Source: Ianthella basta | Taxonomy: Eukaryota; Porifera; Demospongiae; Verongiida; Ianthellidae | DNA length: 64,000 nt | Direction: 5' to 3' | Assembly: GCA_964019415.1 (NCBI GenBank) | Contig: OZ025881.1 | Coordinates: forward strand, 341,201 to 405,200 | Part shown: positions 1 to 16,700 of the stretch, one piece after another | Numbering within the stretch: the stretch's first letter is position 1 | How the letters are laid out: every line of letters starts with the position of its first letter | Translations under genes and position numbers: made by a program | Notes under the pieces: model-generated | Told to the model about the DNA's origin: nothing | The model's input: the letters and a program-made list of their open reading frames with translations, nothing else | The model's database searches: none

Positions 1-90
1 GTGGTCAAAACGTCTTAGCAACATCATCCAGCTACTGTCCTGCTACTCTTTCATTTGAAAATCGTGTACCCCTTATTATCACGTGTGTGA

Positions 91-265
91 GTAGTGTGAT
101 GGACCAAGTGTAGTGTGATGGACCAAGTGTAGTGTGATGGACCAAGTGTAGTGTGATGGACCAAGTGTAGTGTGATGGACCAAGTGTAGTGTGATGGACC
201 AAGTGTAGTGTGATGGACCAAGTGTAGTGTGATGGACCAAGTGTAGTGTGATGGACCAAGTGTAG
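91..265. repeat. 19-bp minisatellite, 9 copies
   Basis: A 19-bp unit (AGTGTGATGGACCAAGTGT) is repeated nine times with almost no variation; the GGACCA core recurs exactly every 19 bases from 101 to 253. Open frames across it on both strands are by-products of the repeat. The near-identity of the copies implies recent expansion. Confidence 0.95.
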
Positions 266-616
266 GAGGTCAGCACTGAGGATTGAGTGGCTCAGTTTAA
301 CATTGTCCACATGACCTTTAAGTGAGAAGGGTGTATATGGGAATTCCCCTTTACTTCCTACTTAAATCCTGGGGAGCATTTTGTTTCCATGGTGACATAA
401 CTGTCTTACATTCCATGTATATTTGTTTACAAACACACACAGCACTTTCATCCTGTTTCCATAGTGAGGATGTCCTAATTACCATACAGCAGCCAACTGT
501 GCTGCCGCAGGGGGGCAGTCTATATTTAGGACTGAGGGCCTGGAGCCTACCAGTCCGCTAGGGCTGACCTCCTGCTCTGTCCCTAAGGCCCAGCTGGTGC
601 GGCAGAGCATGATACA

Positions 617-735
617 GTGATGTTTGGCCCATAATGAGATTCATAAAGGGCAACCACTTATTAGACTTAACTTGTGGGTGGCCTGACCACAACAGTATGA
701 ATCTCATTATGGATATTTGGGGCCACATGCCCCCC
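617..735. repeat. Small foldback (MITE-like)
   Basis: CATAATGAGATTCATA near 631 is matched in inverted orientation by TATGAATCTCATTATGG near 696, giving a stem of about 16 bp around a 50-base loop, with GGCCC/GGGGCC-like extensions. It resembles a very short MITE. No target duplication was identified, so the family is unknown. Confidence 0.4.
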
Positions 736-1114
736 AATGGTGACTTCCTAGACCATATCCACCTGTGTGCTGTGTTAGCAGGTTGTGTTCTCCCCAAACT
801 ATGGGTCTAAAAAGGGTACACCCGACTGCTATAATAGGCTAGTGGATGGTTGGATGGGGGAGAGGGTGTCCTATGCACAATGCAGCAGGTGAATATGAGA
901 GAACCTTGTGACACAGTGTAATGCATGCAAATGCCGTTGCCCACACAAATGACTGGTGGTACCTTTAAGGAGGGTACAGTGCCATGTTTATAGCCTCAAG
1001 GAGGGTTCTTATGGGAGCAAGAAGGATTTGGTCCAAAACAACCATAAGAGGATTGTCTGTGTGTGGTGTAAGAATAAATGGCCGGTTGACCAGTGAGGTC
1101 TGGGGTATAAGACT

Positions 1115-1138
1115 ATAGAGAGAGAGAGAGAGAGAGAG
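1115..1138. repeat. (GA)n microsatellite
   Basis: Simple run of alternating A and G upstream of the first recognised NELFCD exon. Confidence 0.9.
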
Positions 1139-1576
1139 CCCTGGCAGCAGCTTGCGTAGGCTTGGGGTTGTCTAGCACACAGCCAGTAGTCCTGACTTCA
1201 AGTGAAAACTTGTAAAGGTGGCCATATCCTCAGTCTAGGCACTAGCCCCTACGTACAAACTACTTTCCTTGTGTGCTATGAGAAGTATCTAGGGGCTAGC
1301 AATTAGAGTACATATTAAGGCCATAGCCTTTCCTTGCACCCATCTCACAAACACTCTCTCACTGTCCTTAGCAGCTACACCACACCTTCACATCTACGTA
1401 TCCTTTGATGGCCACAGCCCATGTGCTGCACGTCTGCCACTGCTGTGTGGGGTGAGTGCTCTGTGAGTGCTCTCGTTGTACTGTGCAGTCTTTCACTGGA
1501 GGTTATGAGAGGAGTTGTGTGCTGTGTGCTCCCCTTGATATGTGTTACATGTGTGTGTGTGTGTTTGTGTGTGCAG

Positions 1577-5586
<4,010 letters not shown>

Positions 5587-6104
5587 CACCAAACAGTTGT
5601 TGATTTGTTGCATGTAGATGTACTTGTTCAGTGACTCCTCCCCCTGCATGTACATGAGTATTTATATTGAAAATGTAAGGAAACTTCATTTCCCTACAGT
5701 CCACATTTCATTCTTTGATGAAGACAACAGCATGCGGTTGAAATGTTTGGCAATTATCAGTCAAGTCTTGGCTATAGTGTGAAGTTCAGAAATAGAGACC
5801 ATTATATAGCAATAGAGACCTAAGCAGTCGGCAAATCATTCTGACACTGATTGACAGTTTTCACTCAAGTTTTCCACAACATTCTAATGCACATCCATGT
5901 ATCTATTTGTCACTTGTAACTGTGTGTCCTGTAGGACCACAGGTAGCTATACCAGCAAATCAGCTGATGGGGCATTTCTAGTTAAAGTGCTATGTACCCT
6001 TTAAGGGTATTCTTATGGTGGGTGCTTATTTTAATGAATTGAAGAAAATTGCATGAATTTGTGTCCAAAGGCCATCAGTATTTTGATGATTGACTGTACG
6101 AGAC
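5587..6104 (+). other. NELFCD 3' UTR and spacer to NLR-1
   Basis: Non-coding sequence after the NELFCD stop, A/T-rich towards its end. It is colinear with 28966-29480 in unit 2; in unit 3 only the first 160 bases or so (52031-52190) match. I see no gene in it. Confidence 0.6.
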
Positions 6105-6276
6105 GTAACGTATCACGTCATTTGCCAATGGCGGCCGGAAGTGAGCCGGCAGCCATATTTGCGAAAGTGAAGCGGGCGCGTCTTGTCACGTGAACTCAGG
6201 TGAACAAGGTAAACGGCCACTACTCAGCCGCAAGAACTGACCACTGAACGTCTGACGCGCAAGTGACCCGTTTAGT
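6105..6276 (+). promoter_or_regulatory. Probable NLR-1 promoter and 5' UTR
   Basis: A GC-rich block stands 80-170 bases before the NLR-1 start codon. It holds CCAAT (6125-6129), a perfect ETS/GABP-type site CCGGAAGTG (6135-6143) and an E-box CACGTG (6187-6192), with no TATA box. The same order and spacing recur before NLR-2. The motif matches are seen directly; promoter function is inferred. Confidence 0.55.
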
Positions 6277-6835
6277 ATGGCACAACCACAAAGGGATCGT
6301 TGGATGGCACGACCAATGGATGGTTGTTTAGGAAGTGCCTTCCTTCTCGTGAACAGTTATGAGGGGAACCAGCGTGGACTAGACATCCTACCAGACATTG
6401 ACAAAGCAGCTGAGCAGTTCTGGAAAACGTTTCATACCCTCCGTTTTAGTACCATGATCTGCTACAACGTGACGAGGACTGAATTCAATGAACGCATTGA
6501 GTCCTTTATACGTCTTACCCAAGGTCTTGCTGCGGAAGACAAGGCAAAACGAGAGGCAAAATACGTTATCTTCTTCTTCATTGGCCATGGCTCGGCTGGA
6601 GATACTTTGTACATGCAGGATGGTAGTTGCGTGAGGATTGAGAAGATCGATGAACTCCTCTTTAAGAACTTGCTGAAGCCATTCAAGATCCTCTTCATTG
6701 ATGCGTGCCGTGAGGATCCAACTCAACACATAATGGAAAAATTAATCGGTTACACTGCAAAGCATTCAAATACCTATGTGGCACAATCAGCGCTGCCCTA
6801 CCAAAGAGCTTGGCGTGAAAATCAATATACCTATG
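6277..6835 (+). CDS. NLR-1 exon 1: caspase p20-like domain
   Basis: The exon encodes residues 1-186. The block [20 protein letters not shown] followed by NVTRTEF is typical of animal caspases. The catalytic dyad is visible as His104 in FIGHGSAGD and Cys144 in IDACRED. Arg33 sits where the first S1-pocket arginine of caspases lies. The active-site motifs GHG and DACR are nearer to the wider C14 family (orthocaspases, paracaspases) than to the animal consensus SHG and QACxG. The first 18 residues are a near-repeat (MAQPQRDRW, then MARPMDGC). The ATG is the first in frame after the promoter-like block. The exon ends in phase 1 at G|GTAGGT. Confidence 0.85.
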
Positions 6836-9800
6836 GTAGGTTGGTGCTAGGCTGTGGTGCTATCACACTGATGTTGCCTGACTTGCCAAATCAAGTAGCT
6901 AGCTAATCTGTCCTTTCCTTGATTGTTACTAGCAAGCACAGAGCAATGACACCTGTTGTTCTTATGTATTTCTGTGCAGGTCTCTTCTCAAAGACCCTTA
7001 TGGATACACTGCAGTCAGGTGGAAGCACTTTGGATTCTGTACTTGATTCTGTTGAGACGCAACTCCAGAGTTCCTGGAAGGAGTACCCGCATGTTGAGCA
7101 GCATGTCCAAGTCACCAAGCTTGGCATTACATCTATTTGCTTGGAAACAGATGTTACCAGTTTTGGTGGGAGGCTGACCATTCCACCATGTTGTCCACAA
7201 GAAATACAAGACCTTAAGACACATATGGAAGGAGTCAGAAGATCTTTACCTAAAAGTGACCGTATGGAGACAGGCCTGGCTCCGAGCACCAGTGAGTAAA
7301 TGATGTGAACAATTTTCTAACCAGACACTACATGCATGTGGTAAACTCATATGTTCATGTTAGTCTCTGTGTGTGACCCTTCCATCTATTTTTGAAGTGT
7401 GAATCGCAAGATTATACTGTATGGCAGGAAATTTGGGTAGGGAGTTTATTTGGCAGATTGGTGGTTTTGAGAGTAATCAAACAATAATTATTTCTTCTGC
7501 CAAAATTTGACAGCCTTATTGCACAATCATATGTTTCCCATAAAAATTAGGCTTGTAGCTAGATGTGCTGGGCCTATAGGTTAATCGTCAGCATACAGTT
7601 CACAACCGACAGCTGCGCACAAGAACATTGTATATGTTTCCAAAGGGTTGTGGGCACCAGAGGTACAAGAAGAGCTGTCTAGATTTGCCAGCGCAAAGAA
7701 GCCAAAAGCAATTCAAATGGCATAGCCATGAAGACTGATGTTGCTATCATTGTCGGAAACTTAGGTCGGTACGATTGTGTGTGAAGTCACAGGCAGCAAG
7801 CGTCAGCAGATCTACCAAAGGAGGCTTGGATTCTTCTTTTCAAGTTGAAGGATTTGTGGACGAGGCTAAGGATTGGAACGAAAATGGTATAGATGTCGTC
7901 AAATAACGGTGTGTACTCTGCAGCCACCTTTCAGCATCATTGCAATCTAGCTATTGCCCATTCAGGATTAACCATTTTGCTATGAATATCATTATGGCAT
8001 AAGGCTTGCCCAACCGCCAAAGTAAATCCTGCCAAATGCAATAATTTCATCAATCCACCAAAACAAATTCTGGCCATCCTTAATATATTTAATCTTTTCC
8101 AGTCTGTGCGTTTGTTCGTTTGTTTGCTTGTGTGTGGCATTAAAAACGGGCATTTGATTGGACGACGCAATGACGTAACTGCAAACATGGCCACCTGGCA
8201 GTGTGCATGTGCCTCACAGCCAGCCATCTCTTAGACCCTCCATGCTCCTCAGTTTGGGTCTCCTGGGCATGAGGCGCACTTGCACAGAAGTTCACTGTTA
8301 TAGTCTGGTGTGAGGGAACTGCTCTGGGTATCGGTAGGTGGGTATTTTTGTTTCGCTTTTTGGGTACTTTAGCTATCAGCGTTCTGGACTGCTGAAAGAC
8401 CTTTCTCTATTGCGAAGTAAGCTATTGCACAGAAAGCTTGCTTGGCTTTGGCACTGCCTTATTGGCTAAGAAAAGACATGACCACACAATTCTTTTAACA
8501 TGGTGTAGGAGTAGCTAGCTGTATGTATATGTGCATGCAAGCGTATGACAGTGGACAACATCAGTGCAAACAAGATCAGCACTATACCCAGGTAGTACCA
8601 CCCAGCTGCAATCACCTTAATGGTGATGGATGCCTGCGTTGTCCATTTGGCGACGCGGGACGGAGCATATGGTATATTTCACAGCTGATTACATTTGCGC
8701 ATGAAGTGTGGTTGCACAACACTGAACAATGTTTAGGAATAATTTACTGAGTGCAAAAGTACATTCTTCGAACAAGCAGTTTATGTTACTCTTTTGTTAG
8801 CAAAGAAGCTGGATTCTGTACTTTATTGTAATTCCTCTAGTTCTTGTACAGCTTGTTACTGTTCTGTAAATGTCATCCCTCCCCCTCCCCCTGTCCTTCA
8901 CAAGTACACATTGAACTATAGTCACATAATCATTACGGATACTGTATGGCTGGAAATTTGGTGGAAATCTATTTTGGTCTATTGATGTAATTTAGTATTG
9001 CATTTGGCCTTTTGGTAGATCTACTGACGCTTGCTGCCTCTGGCTTTGCACATCGTACCGCTCCAACGCAGAAACAGAGAACAGGCTTCCGAAATCTTCC
9101 ACAGTAGCTACCGACAATGATATCAGCATCAATCTTCACAGCAACACCATTTGGATTGCCTTCAGCTTCCTTGTGCTGACAAGTCTAGACAGCTCTTCTT
9201 CTACCTCTGGTGTCTAAAACTCTTTGGAAGCATAGTGTCCTCGTGTGCAGCTGTCAGTTATGAACTCTTTGCTGACAATTACCCTATAGGCCCGGTGCAT
9301 CCAGCTACAAGCCTAGTATATATGGGGAAACTACGTATGTTTGTGCAATAGTGCTGACACAAATTTTGGTGGAAGAAATATTGGTGGATTGTTCTCAAAA
9401 CCGCCAATCTGCCAAAATATATTTTCCGCTAAAATTTCCGGCCATACGGTATTTCCCTGTTCAAGTATTCATACAATGCCATGCTGTAAATGTACAATTT
9501 CTGCCCTCTCCTTTGGCAGGGACATATGCCTTATCTGATGGTGTGGTTCCTGCCCTGTCCTCTGCCCCGCCCACAGAACTAGGTGAGTGCCATCAGCTGT
9601 CTGGCAGTGAAGAAAATAGCTCACTGCATGTATCCAAGGAGATTAGTTTAACCACACTCTTACTCCACTCTATAACAGGAGAGAACATCATTATGTCTGC
9701 CTTCTCCTCCCATGCATACATGTTTGAAGTGGTCCCTAAAAGTGTGCTGTATTATTATGATTGTCTTGCAGCATGTACATTTACAATGAGACTCAATTTA

Positions 9801-10675
9801 CATGTCATTCTATATACTGTATAGCAGAAAGTTTTGCGAGGTTTGCATTTTGTACTTTTCGGTGAAATTGTGAAAGTGTCTTTATGAATTTTTAGGGGCT
9901 GCCGCAGGCAGCCCCTATATTGTTTTCAAATTGACGTTTTCATATGGCTTCATGTTACGGATATATATATATATATATATATATAATATGCCAACCTACG
10001 GTTGTACGTCAATGCTTACATTTATATTGAATGTATTGGGCGAAGTATTGGTATAGGGAATTTATATTGTCGGCCATTTTATTCGGCCAGAAGTGTACCG
10101 TGTGCGAGGCCAAGGGACTTTGAAAACCGGCTTCTAAGCGACGTCTTAGCGAACTTTGGACGTTTTCTTCCACCTCTGATCCTGGAACAGACTCTTACAG
10201 CACGTCTGGCCGACTTGCAAATACACAGCTTCGAGATAGCGCCCAACAGGTCATCGACTTCGCCCCGCGCCTTCTTCGATAATGGCCGCGCCCGCCTCAG
10301 AGGACTTCACTCCGCCGCCTGGAACACATGACAGGAGCAACGTAGAAACTGGTGAACGCCGTGATATGTAGACGCTAACATTCTTCAACCGTTTGTAGCG
10401 TTGAAAAGCTTAACTCGCACGGTTGCCCTTCTGAATGCTCTTCAGAACCTGGCCCACGCGTACTGCGCTGTAGCAAACGTACGTAGCTTTTGCCATCACA
10501 GACCACTAGCTACTCTGGCGACTGTGAGTTCCTTGGTACATTATGTTTCTGTAATTACTCACTGTAAATGCATGTGATATAAGCAGTCATGTGTCGATTT
10601 CTCTGTGCATGTGTGCGTGGGCATGTGTGTGTGTGTGTGCGTGTGTGTGTGCGTGTGTGTGTGTCTCATGTGTCT

Positions 10676-10752
<77 letters not shown>

Positions 10753-13700
10753 AGGTTACTGAGGTATTAAGAAACGATGTCATGTTTGCCTATTGTGAGT
10801 GACAGAGCTGTGACCGAAGGGAGCAAGTATTTCGAGTTGGGGCGGCAGCCCCACGAGTTTTTAACTCGAAATACTTGTTCTATTTGCAAGAGTTTCTGTT
10901 AGCAATTCTGTTGCGTATTGTTTCATTGTAACAGTGTTTGTTTGCGAATGGCGTTGTTGAAGTACTTTTCGGTTGAGTCTAAGTCTCTCCCAGACCCTAA
11001 CGGCCCCATGTCGAGCACTGTGAAACCACAAGGGATTGAAAGTGCGAACAAAAAGGTTTCTGCTTTCCTCGCATCGGATTCCAGCATGAAGGATGATGGC
11101 TCTGGGCCTTCGAGTGTCTTCTAGGACCAGTAACGGTGCAGAAAATGATGCTGTTGCGCTCCAAAGATAGTGCACACATCCTTGATATCATCCGTGGAAC
11201 ATGTCCAATTGTTACGCCATCCTTCTTCATTGCAACAGCATAGCAATCTGCAGGATTGTCACTCTCACAAAACGGGAAGTTTTTAAACACAAGCGTGAAA
11301 TATCCACGCACAAATTGTGAAATTAATACCACGAAATGCTTGTTTTGGTGTGAAATTATGAGATTTTCCGCTATATATGCATTAGCTTCATTGGCTACAT
11401 GTGACTTCCTGGCATGTAGTACAAACAGTATTGGTATATACGTGTAACATGTGGAATGAGTTGTGCCCTTCAGTCTTCAGCACAACTGACACACACCACT
11501 TAGCTGCTTCCCTGTCCTTCCTCACTAATGTGTCTATTGATAGGAGCAGGCCTCAAGTCTTTGTCCAGCGGTCACAGCACTGTCTCCTGCCCCACCCCGC
11601 CCTCCTCTTCTGAGTCAGCCCCCACTCAGTCCCATTACTGCCATGGTCAACAGTCAAGGAAAAGACCTGCGGCACAGCCAAGTGAGCCTTGCAGTTCAAA
11701 GAGAAGTGACAAGGAGAAGGAGGAAGACAGAAGTAGCTGTGACGGAGGTGAGGAGGAGTGGACATGCACTTCTAGAGTGTGTACATGTGATGTGCACACA
11801 TGCAGTGCGTCCTATAGCTGTGTGAGATCTCAGGACAGTAGTCAGTAGACCATGTGCACCCTTCCCTTCCCTTCCCTCACCATGTTGCGTGTTTGTCGTG
11901 TGAATGCTCATCGATTAGCTTGAATATAATAACTACGCATGTGGGACATAGCTATGTAAACAATGCGCGCCCGAATTTGGCCTAAGTATTTTGGATGATA
12001 TCTCCTACCCGCTTTGCTGGATCTGAGCGGGAGAAGCACCGAACAGAAGACAAGGGACCGCTCTGTAACACTGTGAATAAGCGTCGTTACTAATACTGGT
12101 ACAGCGAGTTGTATCGGCAATTGCAAAGCCACTGACGCTTGTGGGACATGTCCAGTTTTGTTTATGTAAGGGATATCATAACACAAAGGTGTGAATTCCT
12201 CTGTTTCCGTGGCAATGCGTGCAATGTCATGTGATGTGCGCATGATTTGCGATGATGTTATGAAAGAAATCACCCTAGAACATCGTATCTGGCAGCTAAG
12301 TATGTACCTAAGGAAGAAAACAAGCCATACCACGCAGTCTTGATCAAATCGTTCGTGCGAAAATGCCAAACAGCGCTATGTGCTATAATGCTGTCAGCCA
12401 TTTTTGAGAAATATCACGAGGACGTCACAAGACATGGCCCCTGAAGGCAGGTTGCTACGATTCTTCATGAAACGAATGTTCTGGCTATCGGTGTTGGCAG
12501 GAAGAGGCACGTTGATGGCTCGTTTCGCATGCTAAGGAAATTATCTAGCCTTTCCATGCATGCATTGTTCGTTCTCGCTTTTTGTGAGGAGTTACATCGC
12601 GTGAAAGTTGGTCAGAGAGAAACAAAAGTTAGTTTTTCTTGCTGTAACTTTGAGTATATAGGATTAGTGAACAACAATGCATGCATGCAAATGTTAGATC
12701 ATACGTGTATGAACAGATGAATGTTCTCCTTTTTCCTTTTAAATGCTCCACCGATAGCCAGAAAGATATTTCCCACTAATTGGATGGCTTCGCTAGCGGC
12801 AACAATGTAGCAAGGCATCATCATTAGATATTGTACATAGAATTGGAGAGCTGAGTCTGATCTTCTGGTACTCGTCTGACTTTGATCGAACAAAATTTGC
12901 AGGAGATATAAGCAATTATATGAAGGTAAAAAGTCGGCCACCAATGTTGAGTGTTTGTTTACATAGGACATGTCCCACATGTGGAAATAGCAGTAAATGC
13001 TGATGTATATAATCAAGGTAAAGTCACAGAAAGGTATCATTGGATGCGCACCCTAACCCATTTAATTTTGTATTTCAAATATAAACAAATTACAATAAAT
13101 ATATCAAAATAGCATGCAGGAAACGATTACTTAAAAAATAAAATACTCAATTAAGTTAAATTACAAGAATGACAGGTCATTGAACATGCCTTTTGGTCTT
13201 GATTTCAGCAAGAAACTGTCTCAACGACTACGACATGTTTTCCTGAAAGCACAAGGCAAAAACCTATTAGCATGTGATAACACGTGATATTCTTGTGACA
13301 TTCCAAAAATGGCTGACAATGTTGGGATACTTTCTGCCATTTGCCTGTTTTCGCTTAAAGATTCAACCAAACCTCTACGTTTTGGCTCATCCCCGTCTTC
13401 AAGCATGTATGCAGCAGCCAAACACTATGTTTTAATGCGATTTTGTTCAGAACTTTCTGTCAAGTCACATGCATGACATGTGACAGCACTTGCATAGCCA
13501 TGGAAACACAGGAATTCATACCTTTCGGGTGTCATACTTCCTTGTGTAAACAAAACAGACATGTCCCACATGCGTAGGTGACTGCATGGCACTGTGGAGT
13601 GAGCCTGAGTCGAGTTACATACATGTTGACTGACAAACAGGCAATGGAGGGTGGCAGTTTGAAGATGGTTGAGGAGAATAGAAAGGGTTTGGAATGTGGA

Positions 13701-16700
13701 CAGGCCTGGTGGTGTAGAATATGCACACATTGCTACCTTCATGTACACACAATGCACACATTGCTATGCACGCAGTGTGGTGCTTACAAACACATGTACA
13801 TATGTACACAGTGACTCTGCAAGACTATACAGTACAGACATGGACAAGATGTGTGACATTTAGCACAATTTGAACACTACATTAGAGTTTGTGGCTAGGT
13901 GAATACACAAATGAATTAACGTGCAGTTAGAGGTTTGCATCCTGATAGAAATCTGTTCACTACCAGCATAGATGCTCAACCCTATGCTACCAACAAATGC
14001 CTCACAATTGGTATAGCCTGTGCATATATTCTCCCACTAATCTGCCCTATTCCAGTGTTAGTTGGATCAAATCGCCGTCAAAGAATGGACCAGCCCACTC
14101 ACTCCCTGTGCCATTCTGTTAACTTGTTCCACAGTATGTCTGTTCTACTGCTACTGACGATTACATTTCTTTTAATTATTGTACTGGCAGAATGGCTGAG
14201 TTACAAAACAAGGTCACATAATGACACCCTAACCATTACCACCTGTTAGCATCACTTGCTACATGGGCAGTAGTAGAGCAGCAGAGTGGCTTCACTAAAA
14301 TGTGGTCTTGGGTTAAAAGCTTACGTACATTACTGTGATTATGTATGTTCCTCTTCCTCCATATGCAGATGAAGCTGCTCTCCTTGGATACAAACCATTA
14401 TTGCAGCATCTGCAGAATATTGTTGTCCCACGAGTTTCATCAAACTGGAAGACTGTAGGCCTCAACCTAGACATTGAGAACAGTTGTCTCCTGGCCATTG
14501 AGAAGAGCAAGCACTACCAGACGGACGCCTGCTGCACAGAGATGTTCTCCATGTGGCTGAGTCTAGCACCCCACACTGGTAGCCAACCCTTAACCTGGCG
14601 GAGTGTGCTGTCTGCTATTGAGAAGGTGGAGAGAGTCACCAGTGAAGAGCTGCTGGCTGAGCTGAAACGTAGCATGCAGGTGTGTTGGGGCTGTGCACTG
14701 TTGTATTGTGTCATAAAAGTGCCCACACCCTTGTCTGTTAGCTATTCTGTTCAAAAGTGACTCTTGCAGTTAGGCCCCTGCAAAGGCTAGGTTTGTTGCT
14801 TGAAGGATCACTGGGTTTACGCCACCAATCAACTACACCAGTATTGGTGTTACAGTTGGCTGGGAGGCCCAAAAGGCCCTATTAAGTTGGTAAGTTGGCA
14901 ACCAGTGATTCCCTTCCCCCTAACATCCTACAAAGATGGAAGAGCCACAGACAGCTGTTTCGCCCTAATTGGGGCTCATCAGTGTGGCGTACTGATGGTA
15001 ATAGGATGAATGCCACCTCCATATGTATCCACCACAAGCTAAAACACTTGTGGTTTCAACACATAGAAGCAGCATAAAATTAGGGGGAAGCCTCAGCCAA
15101 AAAGACGGCTGGAGTCAGGGTTGTTCAAAAGTGACTCTTGCAGTTAGGCTCCTGCAAAGGCTAGGTTTGTTGCTTGAAGGATCACTGGGTTTACGCCACC
15201 AATCAACTACACCAGTATTGGTGTTACAGTTGGCTGGGAGGCCCAAAAGGCCCTATTAAGTTGGTAAGTTGGCAACCAGTGATTCCCTTCCCCCTAACAT
15301 CCTACAAAGATGGAAGAGCCACAGACAGCTGTTTCGCCCTAATTGGGGCTCATCAGTGTGGCGTACTGATTTTATGCTGCTTCTATGTGTTGAAACCACA
15401 AGTGTTTTAGCTTGTGGTGGATACATATGGAGGTGGCATTCATCCTATTACCATCAGTACGCCACACTGATGAGCCCCAATTAGGGCGAAACAGCTGTCT
15501 GTGGCTCTTCCATCTTTGTAGGATGTTAGGGGGAAGGGAATCACTGGTTGCCAACTTACCAACTTAATAGGGCCTTTTGGGCCTCCCAGCCAACTGTAAC
15601 ACCAATACTGGTGTAGTTGATTGGTGGCGTAAACCCAGTGATCCTTCAAGCTATTCTGTGTCTGTATGTTGTATCTATCTCACAGGCCATTCTCAAGCTA
15701 GCAGACGAGTTGAAGGCATACTACAAGAGATTGCCATCAGTTGTTGGTGATAATTACAACCCAAAATTGGAGTTTTTGGAGCTGGCTGTGGTGGAATGTC
15801 GGGAGTATGGGTTGAAGCAGAGAAAAAACCTAGAAAATTTTCTACACGCAACTGTAAAAGGCATTGATGAGATTTATCAGAAGTCGTATCCTGTACCGTA
15901 CAGCCAGATCCTCACTTTAGAAGATGGTCCCACTTCTGGCAAGCGAATCATCATCAGTGGAGCTCCTGGCAGTGGTAAGACCACTCTTGTTCGTCAGCTC
16001 TGCAAGGACCTCTCATCAGGCAGTCTCCCCAATGACTACTCCCTGGTTGTTCTGGTGGAGCTCCGTGAGCTGATCCTGATTCTGCAGGACAAGGAGGAAG
16101 CACAACTGCATCACTTCCTCAACAAGTTCGAGCGTAAGGTTGATGTCAGCCAAGCCTGCCAAGAGTTGGTGGAATCAGATGGAAGGGGTATGCTCTTGGT
16201 CCTTGACGGTTTTGATGAACTTGATGCGAGAATGAGGAGCTCCAAACTGCTGAGAGACCTGCTTTCTTCAGTTGAATCTAACCACCTGCCAGAGTGTGAC
16301 ATCATTGTCACATCCCGCCCTGTTACCTGCCCAGACCTGCTGGGTCTCATGCATCCTCTCCATCGCCACGTTGAGATCCTCGGGTTTTCAGAAAAACAAA
16401 TTGTATCCTTTGTTAAGAGCTACTTAAAGCCTCCCACCCAGCCATCATCTGCCCAGGCACAAACAATGCAACCATCATCCACCCAGCCACTGCCTAACGA
16501 GCCATCACCCTCCCTAATGTCACATGAAAGCAGTAAGGCGGAGAAGCTGCTGAATCGTCTTGGCCAACTCCCTCAGGTGAAGGGAATGTGCAGGACTCCT
16601 GTGGTTCTGAAGATTGTGTGCAAGGTATGCCAGCTCCTCAGTGCTGACAAGCTGCCAGCAACCATGACTGGGATTTATGAAAAGTTCATTCTTCGCCAAC

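Larger units (their letters stand above)
1..1576. other. Sequence upstream of first recognisable NELFCD exon
   Basis: This stretch lies 5' of the first NELFCD exon I can recognise and is probably NELFCD intron or upstream exon territory. About 90-100 N-terminal residues of the protein are unaccounted for. A stretch at 1372-1451, bounded by an AG and a GTGAGT, is open in two frames, but neither matches NELF-C/D and the phase does not fit the next exon, so I do not call it. Besides the minisatellite, the small foldback and the GA run listed separately, I see nothing. Confidence 0.5.

Noticed and set aside
1372-1451. Upstream NELFCD exon
   Set aside because: Flanked by AG and GTGAGT, but the translation does not resemble NELF-C/D and the phase does not fit the exon at 1577.
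7292-7300. Stop of the caspase as a stand-alone protein at STSE*
   Set aside because: The stop lies within a strong GTGAGT donor conserved in NLR-2, and downstream exons join in phase; a short isoform by read-through remains possible.
10002-10331. 109-residue frame in the CpG-rich part of the unit 1 insertion
   Set aside because: No recognisable domain, no counterpart elsewhere in the window, and GC-rich DNA stays open by chance.
14800-15649. Three similar 60-78 residue frames starting MKDHWVYATNQLHQYWCY
   Set aside because: They are the direct and inverted copies of one foldback repeat, with no family match and no conservation beyond the DNA repeat.
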